This document shows, piece after piece, positions 8,269 through 16,741 of a DNA stretch of 64,000 nt. The translations under genes and the position numbers were made by a program. The stretch comes from Clostridia bacterium (lineage in GTDB: Bacteria > Bacillota > Clostridia > Oscillospirales > Acutalibacteraceae). Each line of letters begins with the position of its first letter. Position 1 is the stretch's first letter. Below the pieces are notes generated by a model that was not told the DNA's origin, ran no database searches, and worked only from the letters and a program-made list of their open reading frames with translations. Where the stretch lies: assembly GCA_017430535.1 (NCBI GenBank), contig JAFRMR010000007.1:125817-189816 (forward strand), given 5' to 3'.

Positions 8269-9393
8269 TTGGAAAATAATGTTATAATAGCTTTAAAAAA
8301 TATCTCCGTTACTTTCGGCGATAATAATGTGTTAAAAGACCTTAACCTCAACATTCGCGATAAGGAATTTATTACCCTTCTCGGTCCTTCGGGCTGCGGC
8401 AAAACCACAACCCTGAGGATTATTGCCGGGTTTGTAAATCCGGATGAGGGTGAGGTTATTTTTGATGGTAAAAAAATCAATGATATACCTCCCCATAAAA
8501 GGCAGCTTAACACTATTTTTCAGCGTTATGCGTTGTTTCCCCATCTTAATGTTTATGAAAATATAGCTTTCGGTCTGAGGATCAGAAAACAGTCCGAAAA
8601 ACAGATAAAAGAAACCGTTGAGGAAATGCTTGAGCTTGTAAACCTCAAGGGCTTCAATAAGCGTAATATAACTTCCCTGTCCGGCGGCCAGCAACAGAGG
8701 GTTGCCATTGCCAGGGCCCTTGCTGTAAAGCCCAGAGTTCTTCTGCTTGATGAGCCCCTCGGCGCTCTTGACCTCAAGCTGCGCAAAGATATGCAGGTTG
8801 AGCTCAAAAATATCCAGCAGCGTCTCGGCATAACCTTTATCTATGTTACCCACGATCAGGAAGAAGCTCTGTCAATGAGCGATACCGTTGTGGTTATGGA
8901 CAGCGGTGTAATCCAGCAGATAGGCACACCGATTGATATTTATAATGAGCCCCGCAACGCCTTTGTTGCCGATTTCATCGGTGAAAGCAATATTATTGAC
9001 GGCGTAATGATTGATGACTGCCTTGTTGATTTTTCCGGCCACAGGTTTGTCTGCCTTGATAAGGGCTTTGATAAAAACGAAGCCGTTGATGTTGTTGTAA
9101 GGCCGGAGGATGTAGATGTTACCGAGCCTGAAAAGGGTATGCTCAGAGGCACTGTCACATCTGTTACTTTTAAAGGAGTTCATTTTGAGATTATAGTTGA
9201 TATAGGCGGCTTCAAGTGGATGATTCAGACCACCGATTATCATCCCGAGGGCGCAAACATCGGTCTTTATATTGAGCCGGATGCAATTCATATTATGAAA
9301 AAATCCGAGTATTCGGGAATGTTCGGCGATTACAGCTCGTTCAGCGAAGAGTTTGATGAGCTCTCCGAGATTGATGAGGAGGAAGAGGAATGA
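8269..9393 (+). CDS. potA: Spermidine/putrescine ABC transporter ATPase PotA
   Basis: This 374-residue ABC ATPase powers polyamine import. Walker [10 protein letters not shown] is at 39-47, the signature LSGGQQQR at 137-144, Walker B LLLDEP at ~158-163 and the switch H in THDQEEAL at ~193. The C-terminal ~130 residues form the TOBE/OB regulatory domain typical of PotA/MalK-type ATPases ([14 protein letters not shown]), ending in a very acidic tail. It uses a TTG start with GAGGGG about 9 bases upstream. It is first in a potABCD order, overlapping potB by four bases (ATGA). The complete gene set and the PotD-type binding protein make the polyamine call solid. Confidence 0.93.
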   Translation: MENNVIIALKNISVTFGDNNVLKDLNLNIRDKEFITLLGPSGCGKTTTLRIIAGFVNPDEGEVIFDGKKINDIPPHKRQLNTIFQRYALFPHLNVYENIAFGLRIRKQSEKQIKETVEEMLELVNLKGFNKRNITSLSGGQQQRVAIARALAVKPRVLLLDEPLGALDLKLRKDMQVELKNIQQRLGITFIYVTHDQEEALSMSDTVVVMDSGVIQQIGTPIDIYNEPRNAFVADFIGESNIIDGVMIDDCLVDFSGHRFVCLDKGFDKNEAVDVVVRPEDVDVTEPEKGMLRGTVTSVTFKGVHFEIIVDIGGFKWMIQTTDYHPEGANIGLYIEPDAIHIMKKSEYSGMFGDYSSFSEEFDELSEIDEEEEE

Positions 9394-10208
9394 GGCGCTC
9401 CGGTACGGGCGCAAAGCTCATATCCGTTCCCTATGTGGTTTGGGCGGCTCTGTTTATAATTGCGCCTCTGTTTTTTGTTGTATATTATTCATTTACAAAT
9501 GCGGCAGGTCAGTTTACTCTTGATAATATTCATCTGCTTACAAAGTATATTCCCACATTTCTCCGCTCAATATGGTTCGGGATTGTGGCAACACTTATCT
9601 GCCTGCTTATAGCTTTTCCCACTGCTTATATCATTTCCCAGAAATCCGATAAAATTCAGCGCACTATGATTCTTCTGGTAATGCTTCCCATGTGGATGAG
9701 CTTTCTTATCAGGACTTATTCCTGGATGGCAATTCTGCAGGATACAGGCCTTATCAACAGCTTCCTTGTAAAAATCGGTATTGATCCGGTGCATATGATA
9801 AATACCGGCGGCGCAGTTATACTGGGTATGGTTTACAATTTCCTGCCCTATATGATTATGCCTATTTACTCCGTAATGGCAAAGCTGGATTTTTCAATGG
9901 TTGAGGCTGCGCAGGATCTGGGAAGCAACCGTATAAATGTTATAAGGCGCTGCATTATCCCCATGAGCATACCCGGCGTAATCAGCGGTATTACAATGGT
10001 GTTTGTTCCTTCTGTGAGCACCTTCTATATCTCCCAGAAGCTGGGCGGCGGTTCATTTGACCTTATAGGCGATGTTATTGAGCGCCAGTTCCAGCAGTCC
10101 TATAATTACAATCTCGGCGCCTCTCTTTCACTGGTGCTTATGATTCTTATTCTTCTCTCCATGGCGGTTATGAATCATTTTTCTGATGAGGGGGAGATGG
10201 TAATATGA
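9390..10208 (+). CDS. potB: Spermidine/putrescine ABC transporter permease PotB
   Basis: A 272-residue membrane protein with about six transmembrane helices and the binding-protein-dependent permease (BPD_transp_1) fold. The cytoplasmic coupling segment [20 protein letters not shown], which contacts the ATPase, is at ~172-191. The N-terminal [23 protein letters not shown] and [19 protein letters not shown] are characteristic of PotB. It pairs with PotC to form the channel through which polyamines delivered by PotD pass. It overlaps potA and potC by four bases each, so translation is probably coupled. Confidence 0.92.
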   Translation: MRRSGTGAKLISVPYVVWAALFIIAPLFFVVYYSFTNAAGQFTLDNIHLLTKYIPTFLRSIWFGIVATLICLLIAFPTAYIISQKSDKIQRTMILLVMLPMWMSFLIRTYSWMAILQDTGLINSFLVKIGIDPVHMINTGGAVILGMVYNFLPYMIMPIYSVMAKLDFSMVEAAQDLGSNRINVIRRCIIPMSIPGVISGITMVFVPSVSTFYISQKLGGGSFDLIGDVIERQFQQSYNYNLGASLSLVLMILILLSMAVMNHFSDEGEMVI

Positions 10209-11014
10209 AAACATTGTCAAAGATATATGTTGCCCTGGTTTTCATCTTCCTTTATGCGCCTATAGCAGTGCTGATAGTTTTCTCGTTCAACGATTCCACA
10301 AGCACCGTTGTTATGAGCGGCTTTTCCCTCAGATGGTATAAAATACTACTTGCGGACGGCACAACCCTTAAGGCGGTTTACAACACCCTTATTCTTGCTG
10401 TTTGTTCTTCGGTTATTTCCACAGTTCTCGGTACTGCCGCATCAATCGGAATAGAAAAGTATAAAAAATCAATTTTTCGTTCTTCTGTTATGGCGGCAAC
10501 GAATGTGCCAATGATGAATCCGGAAATAGTTACCGGTGTTTCAATGATGCTTCTGTTTGTGTTTATAGGCAGGGCTCTGCGTATTGAATCGGTACTCGGT
10601 TTTGCCACGATTCTGATTGCCCATATTACCTTCAGCCTGCCCTATGTTATTTTAACTGTACTTCCCAAACTCAGGCAGACTGATAAAAACCTGGCTGAGG
10701 CGGCACAGGATCTGGGCTGCAAGCCGGTCAGCGCATTTTTCAAGGTTGTTCTTCCCGCCATTATGCCCGGTATTGTTACCGGTATGATAATGGCTTTTAC
10801 CCTTTCGCTTGATGATTTCATTATTACATATTTTACCAGCGGCCCCGGCTTCCAGACTTTGCCTATAGTAATATTCTCAATGACAAAGAAGAGGGTTAAG
10901 CCGGATATGTACGCCCTTTCGGCTCTCATTTTCCTGAGCATACTCATTCTGCTTATTCTCTATAATATCGCTCAGGTTAAAAGTGAAGAGAAAATAAAGA
11001 AAAAACGGGGGTGA
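10205..11014 (+). CDS. potC: Spermidine/putrescine ABC transporter permease PotC
   Basis: The 269-residue second permease subunit has six predicted helices, the coupling loop EAAQDLGCKPVSAFFKVVLP at ~166-185, and the PotC-typical segments LYAPIAVLIVFSFN near the N-terminus and FTLSLDDFIITYFTSGPG at ~198-215. It begins inside the end of potB with an ATGA overlap and ends five bases before potD. It acts in the cytoplasmic membrane with PotA and PotB. Confidence 0.92.
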   Translation: MKTLSKIYVALVFIFLYAPIAVLIVFSFNDSTSTVVMSGFSLRWYKILLADGTTLKAVYNTLILAVCSSVISTVLGTAASIGIEKYKKSIFRSSVMAATNVPMMNPEIVTGVSMMLLFVFIGRALRIESVLGFATILIAHITFSLPYVILTVLPKLRQTDKNLAEAAQDLGCKPVSAFFKVVLPAIMPGIVTGMIMAFTLSLDDFIITYFTSGPGFQTLPIVIFSMTKKRVKPDMYALSALIFLSILILLILYNIAQVKSEEKIKKKRG

Positions 11015-11019
11015 ATTGA

Positions 11020-12288
11020 ATGAAAAAGATTACGGCTGTTATACTGTCTGCTTTGATTATTGTCCTGTTTCCTTTTAACTTTGCCTTTGCGGCCGGAGAT
11101 GCCGAAATTGAGGCATTAAGGGGAACGAAACTTTATGTTTATAACTGGGGCGAGTATATATCTGACGGTGAGGACGGAACCCCGGATGTAAACGCTCTTT
11201 TTGAGGAAAAATACGGCATAAAAGTTGTATATGATACCTTTGACAATAATGAGTCAATGTATTCAAAGCTCAAGAGCGGGGGAGTATCTTACGATATTGT
11301 TATCCCTTCCGATTATATGATTGCCCGTATGATTAAGGAAGGAATGCTTGAAAAGATAAACTTTGACAATATACCAAATTACAAATACATTCCCGAAAAA
11401 TACAGAAATCTTGATTATGACCCCACAGGCGAATACAGCGTACCCTACACCGTTTCCTATGTAGGCCTTATTTACAATACCAAAATGGTTGAGGAAGCGC
11501 CGGACAGCTGGGCAGCTCTCTGGGATGAAAGATATACAAACAATATCCTTATGTTCAATAACCAGAGGGATGCTTTCGCAATAGCTCAGAGCCTTCTGGG
11601 TATGGATTATAATATGGAAAGCGAATATGCCTGGAGAACCGCCGCGGCCCTTCTCAAGGAGCAGAAAACCGTTAATCCGGTTTATGTAAATGATGAAGTG
11701 TTTCTTAAAATGGAATCCGGAGAGGCGGCCCTTGCGCCCTATTATGTAGGCGACTTCCTTACTATGTACGAAAACAACAATGATCTTGCTTTCGTATATC
11801 CCAAAGAAGGCGTTAATTATTTTGTTGATGCCGTATGTATTCTCAAAGGAGCTAAGCATAAGCGAGCGGCAGAGCTTTATATTGATTTCCTTTCGGATCC
11901 GGAGATAGCCCTTGCCAATGCGGAATATATCTGTTACGGCAGCCCGAATTCCGCGGTGTATGAAAATCCGGATTATGAGTACTATCAGGATGAGCTTCTT
12001 TACCCCGAGGAGGGAGCATTCAAAACCCAGCTTTTCCGGAATCTTTCACCGGAAACCCTGGCTCTTATGAGCACCCTCTGGGATGATGTTAAAAACTACA
12101 CCCCTTCTGGGTTTTCAAACCGTTCCCTGTTTTTCGGCGATGAAACAGCATCCTCCGGCTCTGCCGAAGGTGAAGCTATGACAAAGCAAACGGTAAAATA
12201 CGCAATCTATATCGGTATTTTCCTTCTTCTTTGCCTTGCCTATATCATCTTCAGATATGCAAGAAAGAAATACAGAGAAAGAGTATAA
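11020..12288 (+). CDS. potD: Polyamine-binding protein PotD with a C-terminal membrane anchor
   Basis: The 422-residue substrate receptor has an N-terminal signal peptide (to ~25) and PotD features: LYVYNWGEYI at ~37, YDTFDNNESMYSKLKSGG at ~66-83, and YDIVIPSDYMIARMIKEGMLEKI. The odd part is the end. Most Firmicute PotD proteins are lipoproteins, but here the signal has no lipobox, and residues ~390-410 (YAIYIGIFLLLCLAYIIF) form a hydrophobic helix followed by basic residues (RYARKKYRER). The receptor therefore appears tethered by a C-terminal helix, after a Ser/Gly/Glu-rich linker. GGGGGTG precedes the ATG. It closes the operon at a strong terminator. Confidence 0.9.
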   Translation: MKKITAVILSALIIVLFPFNFAFAAGDAEIEALRGTKLYVYNWGEYISDGEDGTPDVNALFEEKYGIKVVYDTFDNNESMYSKLKSGGVSYDIVIPSDYMIARMIKEGMLEKINFDNIPNYKYIPEKYRNLDYDPTGEYSVPYTVSYVGLIYNTKMVEEAPDSWAALWDERYTNNILMFNNQRDAFAIAQSLLGMDYNMESEYAWRTAAALLKEQKTVNPVYVNDEVFLKMESGEAALAPYYVGDFLTMYENNNDLAFVYPKEGVNYFVDAVCILKGAKHKRAAELYIDFLSDPEIALANAEYICYGSPNSAVYENPDYEYYQDELLYPEEGAFKTQLFRNLSPETLALMSTLWDDVKNYTPSGFSNRSLFFGDETASSGSAEGEAMTKQTVKYAIYIGIFLLLCLAYIIFRYARKKYRERV

Positions 12289-12294
12289 AAAACA

Positions 12295-12326
12295 GAGCAT
12301 CTGTTCTTGACAGATGCTCATTTTTT
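12295..12326. terminator. Bidirectional terminator between potD and the YgjP-like gene
   Basis: 10-bp perfect stem GAGCATCTGT/ACAGATGCTC with a 5-base loop. T6 follows on the plus strand, and the minus strand also has a T tract (TGTTTTTT), so it can serve both convergent genes. Confidence 0.88.
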
Positions 12327-12873
12327 ACAGCCTTCTCAGGTAGTTACCGCCGTTTGTTTTCAGCCAGCGGTCGTATTCATCATAATCCGGCATTACTTTG
12401 TATATCTCTGCATAAAACCTCTTTGAGTGATTCATTTCTTTCAGGTGGCAAAGTTCGTGCACAACAACGCTGTCCATAACCTTCTCCGGCATCAGCACAA
12501 GCAGGCAGCTGAAGTTTAGGTTTTTCTTTGATGAGCAGCTTCCCCACCGTGTTTTCGGTGTGCGTATGGTTATCCTGTTATATTCAACCCCCATAATTTC
12601 TGCATAATGTTTTACCCTTTCCGGTATAATCTTTTCCGCCGCTTTTGTATACTTTTTCAGCTCCTCCTCGGTAAATGGCACAGCAGGGGTTTCATCTTTG
12701 TTTGCAAATTTTTCAAGGGCTTTCTCAATCCAGGCGGATTTTGAATTAACATATTTTTCTATATCGCTGTAGGACATACGAAGGGGAGCCCTGACGGTAA
12801 GCTTGCCGTCGGGGCGTATTTCAAGCGATACGGTTTTCCTGTTTGATTTGATTATATCCGGGTTGTATTTCAT
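12325..12873 (-). CDS. YgjP-like (DUF45) zinc metallopeptidase-domain protein
   Basis: The conserved HELCHLKEMNHS motif near the C-terminus is the gluzincin HExxH zinc site of the YgjP/WLM (DUF45) family, with a further conserved KTRWGSCSS segment upstream. Family members resemble SprT/M48 peptidases; their substrates are not well established. The frame extends to an ATG at 12930, but that ATG falls within a good minus-strand promoter (-10 box at 12921-12926), so it cannot be in the mRNA. I therefore place the start at the ATG at 12873 (182 residues), although the GGAGG is rather far upstream (19 bases). It is a single-gene unit. Confidence 0.8.
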   Translation of the reverse strand: MKYNPDIIKSNRKTVSLEIRPDGKLTVRAPLRMSYSDIEKYVNSKSAWIEKALEKFANKDETPAVPFTEEELKKYTKAAEKIIPERVKHYAEIMGVEYNRITIRTPKTRWGSCSSKKNLNFSCLLVLMPEKVMDSVVVHELCHLKEMNHSKRFYAEIYKVMPDYDEYDRWLKTNGGNYLRRL

Positions 12874-12920
12874 AATTCGGCTTTCGGGGAATCCTCCGTA
12901 TTTTCGGTTATTACGGAATA

Positions 12921-12949
12921 ATAGTATCATAACAAAATAAAGCGGTCAA
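12921..12949 (-). promoter_or_regulatory. sigma-A promoter of the YgjP-like gene
   Basis: On the minus strand TTGACC (12949-12944) and TACTAT (12926-12921), 17 bases apart. Its -35 box abuts the -35 box of the plus-strand promoter at 12950. Confidence 0.75.
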
Positions 12950-12978
12950 TTGAAAAAGATGAAAATGTGTGGTACAAT
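12950..12978 (+). promoter_or_regulatory. sigma-A promoter of the second phosphoesterase gene
   Basis: TTGAAA (12950-12955) and TACAAT (12973-12978), 17 bases apart, arranged back to back with the minus-strand promoter. Confidence 0.75.
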
Positions 12979-13013
12979 CTAAAATCATATCATGTTTACG
13001 GGAGGCACAGCAA

Positions 13014-14018
13014 ATGACATTTTCCGTATTTGTAACCAAAGCGGTTACTTTTCTGATGACTCTTTTTATCACCCTTGTTCCCTATAACGGAATAGCGGAG
13101 CCCGTGCTCAAAACCGCTGAGGAAAACTGTGAGCTGAATATGGCTCTTATTTCCGATACCCACCTTGAAACAAAAGAAGTCCTCAGGCAGTTATTCCTTA
13201 AAGCCGGCCTATCAAATATGAGCAAGGCCGCTTCACCCATAGATGCGGTTGTGGTTGCCGGGGATCTTACAAATTATGCAGATGAAGAGTCCCTTGCCCT
13301 TTATTATGATATTATCCGCAACTATGCGCCTGAGAATGCAAGCGTAATAACTGTTGCCGGCAATCATGATATAGGCCACGCAGGTGACAGGGATGTTACG
13401 GATATAACCCGTGAGCAGGCCCTTGCCAATGTTATAAAGTACCATAATGATTATTACGGCGATAATACGGATAAAAACTACTATTCCATGGATGTTAAGG
13501 GCTATAAGTTTATAGTTCTCGGCGATGAAGTTGTTGACGGCGGCCACTGGGACGCTATTTCAATCACTCAGGAGCAGCTTGATTTTCTTGATGCTCAGCT
13601 TGCCGAGGGCACAGCCGAAGGGCTTCCCGTTTTTGTTTGCTGCCACTGGCCTTTTGTTGATGTAAACGGCTCGGAAACAATCTGGGAGGGCAGCGGAATT
13701 GAAGAGGATGAGCTTGCCTATCAGTTCAAATCCATAATGGAAAAGTACAAGAATGTATTTTATATCAGCGGCCATATTCACGGCGGCATAAGGGCCACCG
13801 CGGCGGCGGAAATGTATGATATACCTATGGCGGAGCAGGTTAACGGAGTTACCTATCTCAGCCTTCCCACCTTCGGCATAGTAAACTGGTACGGAATCAC
13901 CTGGTCCGGTACCGGAGCCCAGCTTGAGGTTTATAAGGATAAAGTAATATTCCGCCCGGTAAATTACCTTACCCAGAATTTCTACAAAAACACCGAATAT
14001 ACCTTCAATCTTAAATAA
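13014..14018 (+). CDS. Exported or membrane-anchored calcineurin-like metallophosphoesterase
   Basis: A 334-residue protein with a hydrophobic N-terminal segment (signal or anchor, residues ~5-25) and the metal motifs SDTHLE (~50), GDLTNY (~85), GNHDIGH (~122), CHWPF (~210) and GHIHGG (~255). I start it at the ATG at 13014, which has GGGAGG eight bases upstream; the frame also has a GTG at 12969, but that lies in the promoter. It is a single gene between a divergent promoter and a terminator. The short mature domain, about 300 residues without accessory regions, resembles extracellular phosphoesterases of unknown substrate. Confidence 0.85.
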   Translation: MTFSVFVTKAVTFLMTLFITLVPYNGIAEPVLKTAEENCELNMALISDTHLETKEVLRQLFLKAGLSNMSKAASPIDAVVVAGDLTNYADEESLALYYDIIRNYAPENASVITVAGNHDIGHAGDRDVTDITREQALANVIKYHNDYYGDNTDKNYYSMDVKGYKFIVLGDEVVDGGHWDAISITQEQLDFLDAQLAEGTAEGLPVFVCCHWPFVDVNGSETIWEGSGIEEDELAYQFKSIMEKYKNVFYISGHIHGGIRATAAAEMYDIPMAEQVNGVTYLSLPTFGIVNWYGITWSGTGAQLEVYKDKVIFRPVNYLTQNFYKNTEYTFNLK

Positions 14019-14022
14019 TCAA

Positions 14023-14059
14023 AACCGCAGCGGGCTGAAGTGAGCCGCTGCGGTTTTTT
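14023..14059. terminator. Strong terminator shared by convergent genes
   Basis: 11-bp perfect stem AACCGCAGCGG/CCGCTGCGGTT followed by T6 on the plus strand; the minus strand has a shorter T run. Confidence 0.87.
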
Positions 14060-14062
14060 ATG

Positions 14063-14584
14063 TTATTTATTGTTATTGCTGTCAATCACTTTTTTAAGTA
14101 TTTCTTTGTTTATGTTTCCGGATTCAATGGTTTTATCGAGCCAAAGCTTCAGTGAGCTTATGTTTGAGGAGATACTGTCAAGCCTGTTGCTTATTGAAAT
14201 AAAGTCCTCAATTTCATCATCGTGTATTATACCGTCCGAGGCAATTTCAATAAATCTGTTTTTGAAAGCGTCAATTTTATTCAGTGCCGAAAGAAGCTCC
14301 AGCACGATTTTTTCAATGGGTTTGTCTTCTACTTCCTTCACATCTTTTTTGCCTATGGCGCACTCGTGGCTGCAGTAATAGCTGCGAAGCTCCGGATACT
14401 TATAGGCTTTTGACATTGCCATAATTTCCTCAGGGGTGGCGGCGGATTTTTCGCTCTCTATTTTTTCTATGCGGCTTTCGGAAACCCACTCCATAAGCTC
14501 TGCGGCGGCAGCTCTTGTAAGGCCCCGCTCTTCTCTGCAGACCTGATAAATGTTTTTATTCTGTTTAACCGATCCTCTGCCCAT
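14063..14584 (-). CDS. XRE-family helix-turn-helix protein with a helical C-terminal region
   Basis: The first ~65 residues form an XRE/Cro helix-turn-helix (IYQVCREERGLTRAAAAELM, then SESRIEKIESEKSAATPEEI), the usual sequence-specific DNA-binding fold. A CSHEC segment at ~70 could help bind a metal but is short. The last ~90 residues look helical and coiled-coil-like (ALNKIDAFKNRFIEIASDG; SNRLDSISSNISSLKLWLDK). The gene is last in a three-gene unit after birA and the PPTase gene, 12 bases downstream, with AGGAG before the ATG. Its targets are unknown; it could regulate the carrier-protein modification genes upstream. Confidence 0.8.
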   Translation of the reverse strand: MGRGSVKQNKNIYQVCREERGLTRAAAAELMEWVSESRIEKIESEKSAATPEEIMAMSKAYKYPELRSYYCSHECAIGKKDVKEVEDKPIEKIVLELLSALNKIDAFKNRFIEIASDGIIHDDEIEDFISISNRLDSISSNISSLKLWLDKTIESGNINKEILKKVIDSNNNK

Positions 14585-14596
14585 ATTATTCTCCTG

Positions 14597-15193
14597 TCAG
14601 CTTATTTTTTCACATACGGCGGCTATGTAGCCCGGTATATTATCATAAAGGGTTGCTTTTACCGATTTATCCGAGCATATTACAGCTCCGCCATCTTCAA
14701 TTATAAATTCAGCATCTTTAAGGTTATCTCTTATTCCTGTCCCCAGGCATTTTAAATATGCCTCTTTCAGCACCCAGATTTTCAGCAGGTTTTCAAGAGA
14801 ATCTTCTATATATTCAAGTTCTGCTTCCGTTGCAAATTTTCTTGCAACATCCTGTGAGCGGGGCTTTATTTCTTCTATATCAACTCCGATTTCTTTATCG
14901 GATACAGCGCAGGCCGCCTTTGTGCCGGAGTGGCTGTAGTTGAATTTTACCAATGAATTCATGCACCTGGGCTTGCCGTATTTATCGGTATATATTGCCA
15001 CCATCTGCGGGCTCATATTGCCTTCTTCGGCAACCATACGCTTTGCAAGGTTGTCTGCCAGCAGGCAGAGTTTATAATCTTTTTCGTTTTTAAGCCTCGC
15101 TGCCTTTTCAAGTCTTTCCGGGTCAGCATCCATTTCAAAAAGCATATATTCCCCGGGGGAGTAATCATTTATATCTTCAATTTTCAGTTTCAA
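14597..15193 (-). CDS. 4'-phosphopantetheinyl transferase (Sfp type)
   Basis: This 198-residue enzyme moves the phosphopantetheine arm of CoA onto a serine of acyl or peptidyl carrier proteins. The three PPTase motifs are present: KYGKPR with FNYSHSG (~70-85), IGVDIE (~98-103, the magnesium-binding D-x-E), and WVLKEAYLK (~138-146). It is a single-domain-sized Sfp-like protein rather than the short AcpS. No polyketide or peptide synthetase is in the window, so it may serve the fatty-acid carrier protein or a cluster elsewhere. It overlaps birA by four bases, and both enzymes activate carrier proteins. Confidence 0.88.
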   Translation of the reverse strand: MKLKIEDINDYSPGEYMLFEMDADPERLEKAARLKNEKDYKLCLLADNLAKRMVAEEGNMSPQMVAIYTDKYGKPRCMNSLVKFNYSHSGTKAACAVSDKEIGVDIEEIKPRSQDVARKFATEAELEYIEDSLENLLKIWVLKEAYLKCLGTGIRDNLKDAEFIIEDGGAVICSDKSVKATLYDNIPGYIAAVCEKIS

Positions 15194-15894
15194 TTCTCTG
15201 CCGCCTTTACTGAGATTTCACCGGATTTAAGGGTAACTGTTTCGCCTTTGCCGTTTTCAACAAGCAGGTTGCACTCCTTGTTTATTCCCTTAACCCTGCC
15301 GGTGTATTTGCTGCCGTTTATTTCATATATAATATCTTTGCCCTTAAGGATAAGCCTGCTTCCATATTCCTCAAGTATCCTGTTTTTGCTGCTGTCGTTA
15401 TTCATATCAAGCAGCTTTTCGCTTATCAGCTCTGCAAGTTCCCTGCCGTTTATATCGCAGCCAAGGGAACCCGCTTCGGGAAGATAACCGGGGAATTCTT
15501 TTGTGTTCAGATTTATGCCTATGCCGGCGCAGGTGTATGTTCTGCCGCCCCGGATGAATCTTTCGGTAAGGATGCCGCACACCTTTTTGCCGCCGTAAAA
15601 AATATCGTTTACCCACTTTATTCCGGCTTCAATGCCGCACATTTCTTTAATTGCTTCACACACGCTTACTGCGCAGGCGGGGGTAACAAGTTCAAAGTTT
15701 TCATCTGCCTCAAAAAGCAGAGAAAAGTATATGCCCCCTTCGGGTGAATAAAAGCTTTTCCCTTTGCGCCCTCTGCCGCCGCTCTGGTAGCCGGCAATTA
15801 TCAGGGCAGGGGTTTCAAGTTTTTCTGCATTTTCTTTTGCATAGTCATTGGTAGAGGGACAGGTGTCAAAATAACATATTTCGGCGCATTTCAT
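15190..15894 (-). CDS. birA: Biotin-[acetyl-CoA-carboxylase] ligase BirA, catalytic-only form
   Basis: The 234-residue enzyme makes biotinyl-AMP and attaches biotin to the carrier domain of biotin-dependent carboxylases. Motifs are STNDYAKE (~13), the biotin/AMP loop GGRGRKGKSFYSPEGG (~39-54), and KWVNDIFYGGKKVCGIL (~98-114). The C-terminal SH3-like domain follows (~185-230). There is no N-terminal helix-turn-helix, so unlike E. coli BirA it cannot act as the biotin-operon repressor by itself. It is first in a birA-PPTase-XRE unit with an excellent promoter and GGGAGG before the ATG. Confidence 0.92.
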   Translation of the reverse strand: MKCAEICYFDTCPSTNDYAKENAEKLETPALIIAGYQSGGRGRKGKSFYSPEGGIYFSLLFEADENFELVTPACAVSVCEAIKEMCGIEAGIKWVNDIFYGGKKVCGILTERFIRGGRTYTCAGIGINLNTKEFPGYLPEAGSLGCDINGRELAELISEKLLDMNNDSSKNRILEEYGSRLILKGKDIIYEINGSKYTGRVKGINKECNLLVENGKGETVTLKSGEISVKAAEN

Positions 15895-15917
15895 TATCTT
15901 ATCCCTCCCGGGTTTTG

Positions 15918-15946
15918 ATTATACATTTTATCGCCTTTAAAGTCAA
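15918..15946 (-). promoter_or_regulatory. Consensus promoter of the birA operon
   Basis: Minus strand TTGACT (15946-15941) and perfect TATAAT (15923-15918), 17 bases apart, 24 bases before the birA start. Confidence 0.88.
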
Positions 15947-16001
15947 CAGAGCCGAAGCGGCCCTTTTGTAATTAACAATTTGTAAACACATCTTATTTCG
16001 G

Positions 16002-16030
16002 TTGACTAATCCCTGTTAAAAGATTAAAAT
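16002..16030 (+). promoter_or_regulatory. sigma-A promoter of the cyclophilin gene
   Basis: TTGACT (16002-16007) and TAAAAT (16025-16030) with a 17-base spacer. Confidence 0.8.
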
Positions 16031-16081
16031 AATATAGTAAAATACTTTTCCGGCACTGCCGGAAATGAAAGGACACCTGCT

Positions 16082-16723
16082 ATGAAAAAGATTATTGCGC
16101 TAATGCTTATTTCCCTTATTGTTTTATCCGCTTTCTGCGCCTGCGGCAAAAAGACAGAGGATGAAACCTATACCGATATAGTTACCGCCGCTCCCGGTGA
16201 AACCGCAAAAGCCGGTGAACACACCAGGATTCTCTTTACTATGGAAAACGGCGGCACTTTCACTATTGAGCTTTATCCCGAATATGCCCCCAAAACCTGT
16301 GAGAATTTTGAGAAACTTGTAAGGCAGGGATTTTATGACGGCCTTACCTTCCACAGAGTTATGGCCGGCTTTATGGCTCAGGGCGGCGACCCCAACGGCA
16401 ACGGTACCGGCGGCGCCCCTGAAACCATACCCGGCGAATTTGCAAATAACGGCTTTGAGCAGAATACCCTTTCACACACCCGCGGCGTTGTTTCAATGGC
16501 CAGGAATTCCTTTAATATGGATTCCGCTTCATCCCAGTTTTTCATCTGCTATACCGATAATCACACAAGTTCCCTTGACGGCAATTATGCTGCCTTCGGC
16601 AAGGTGATTGACGGTATGGAAACCGTAGATGATTTTCTTAAGGTTCAGATGCTGCCCAACGGCAATGAGGTTTCAAAGCCAGCAACCCCCATTGTTATAA
16701 AATCCGCCGTTGTTGTTGAGTGA
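16082..16723 (+). CDS. Cyclophilin-type peptidyl-prolyl cis-trans isomerase, lipoprotein
   Basis: A 213-residue lipoprotein (lipobox FCAC, Cys ~20) with a Thr/Ala-rich linker and then a complete small cyclophilin domain: YPEYAPKTCENFEKLVRQGFYDGLTFHRV, FMAQGGDPNGNGTGG, and SMARNSFNMDSASSQFFICY. The catalytic Arg of FHRV and the Q of FMAQGGD are present. It should catalyse proline isomerisation during folding of secreted proteins on the outer face of the membrane. It is followed 18 bases later by a SecB-like chaperone, so export and folding functions are adjacent. Confidence 0.9.
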   Translation: MKKIIALMLISLIVLSAFCACGKKTEDETYTDIVTAAPGETAKAGEHTRILFTMENGGTFTIELYPEYAPKTCENFEKLVRQGFYDGLTFHRVMAGFMAQGGDPNGNGTGGAPETIPGEFANNGFEQNTLSHTRGVVSMARNSFNMDSASSQFFICYTDNHTSSLDGNYAAFGKVIDGMETVDDFLKVQMLPNGNEVSKPATPIVIKSAVVVE

Positions 16724-16741
16724 TTAAGGGAGGTACTTGTT

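Noticed and set aside
12874-12930. Longer start for the YgjP-like protein
   Set aside because: The -10 box of the minus-strand promoter is at 12921-12926, so an ATG at 12930 would be upstream of the transcript.
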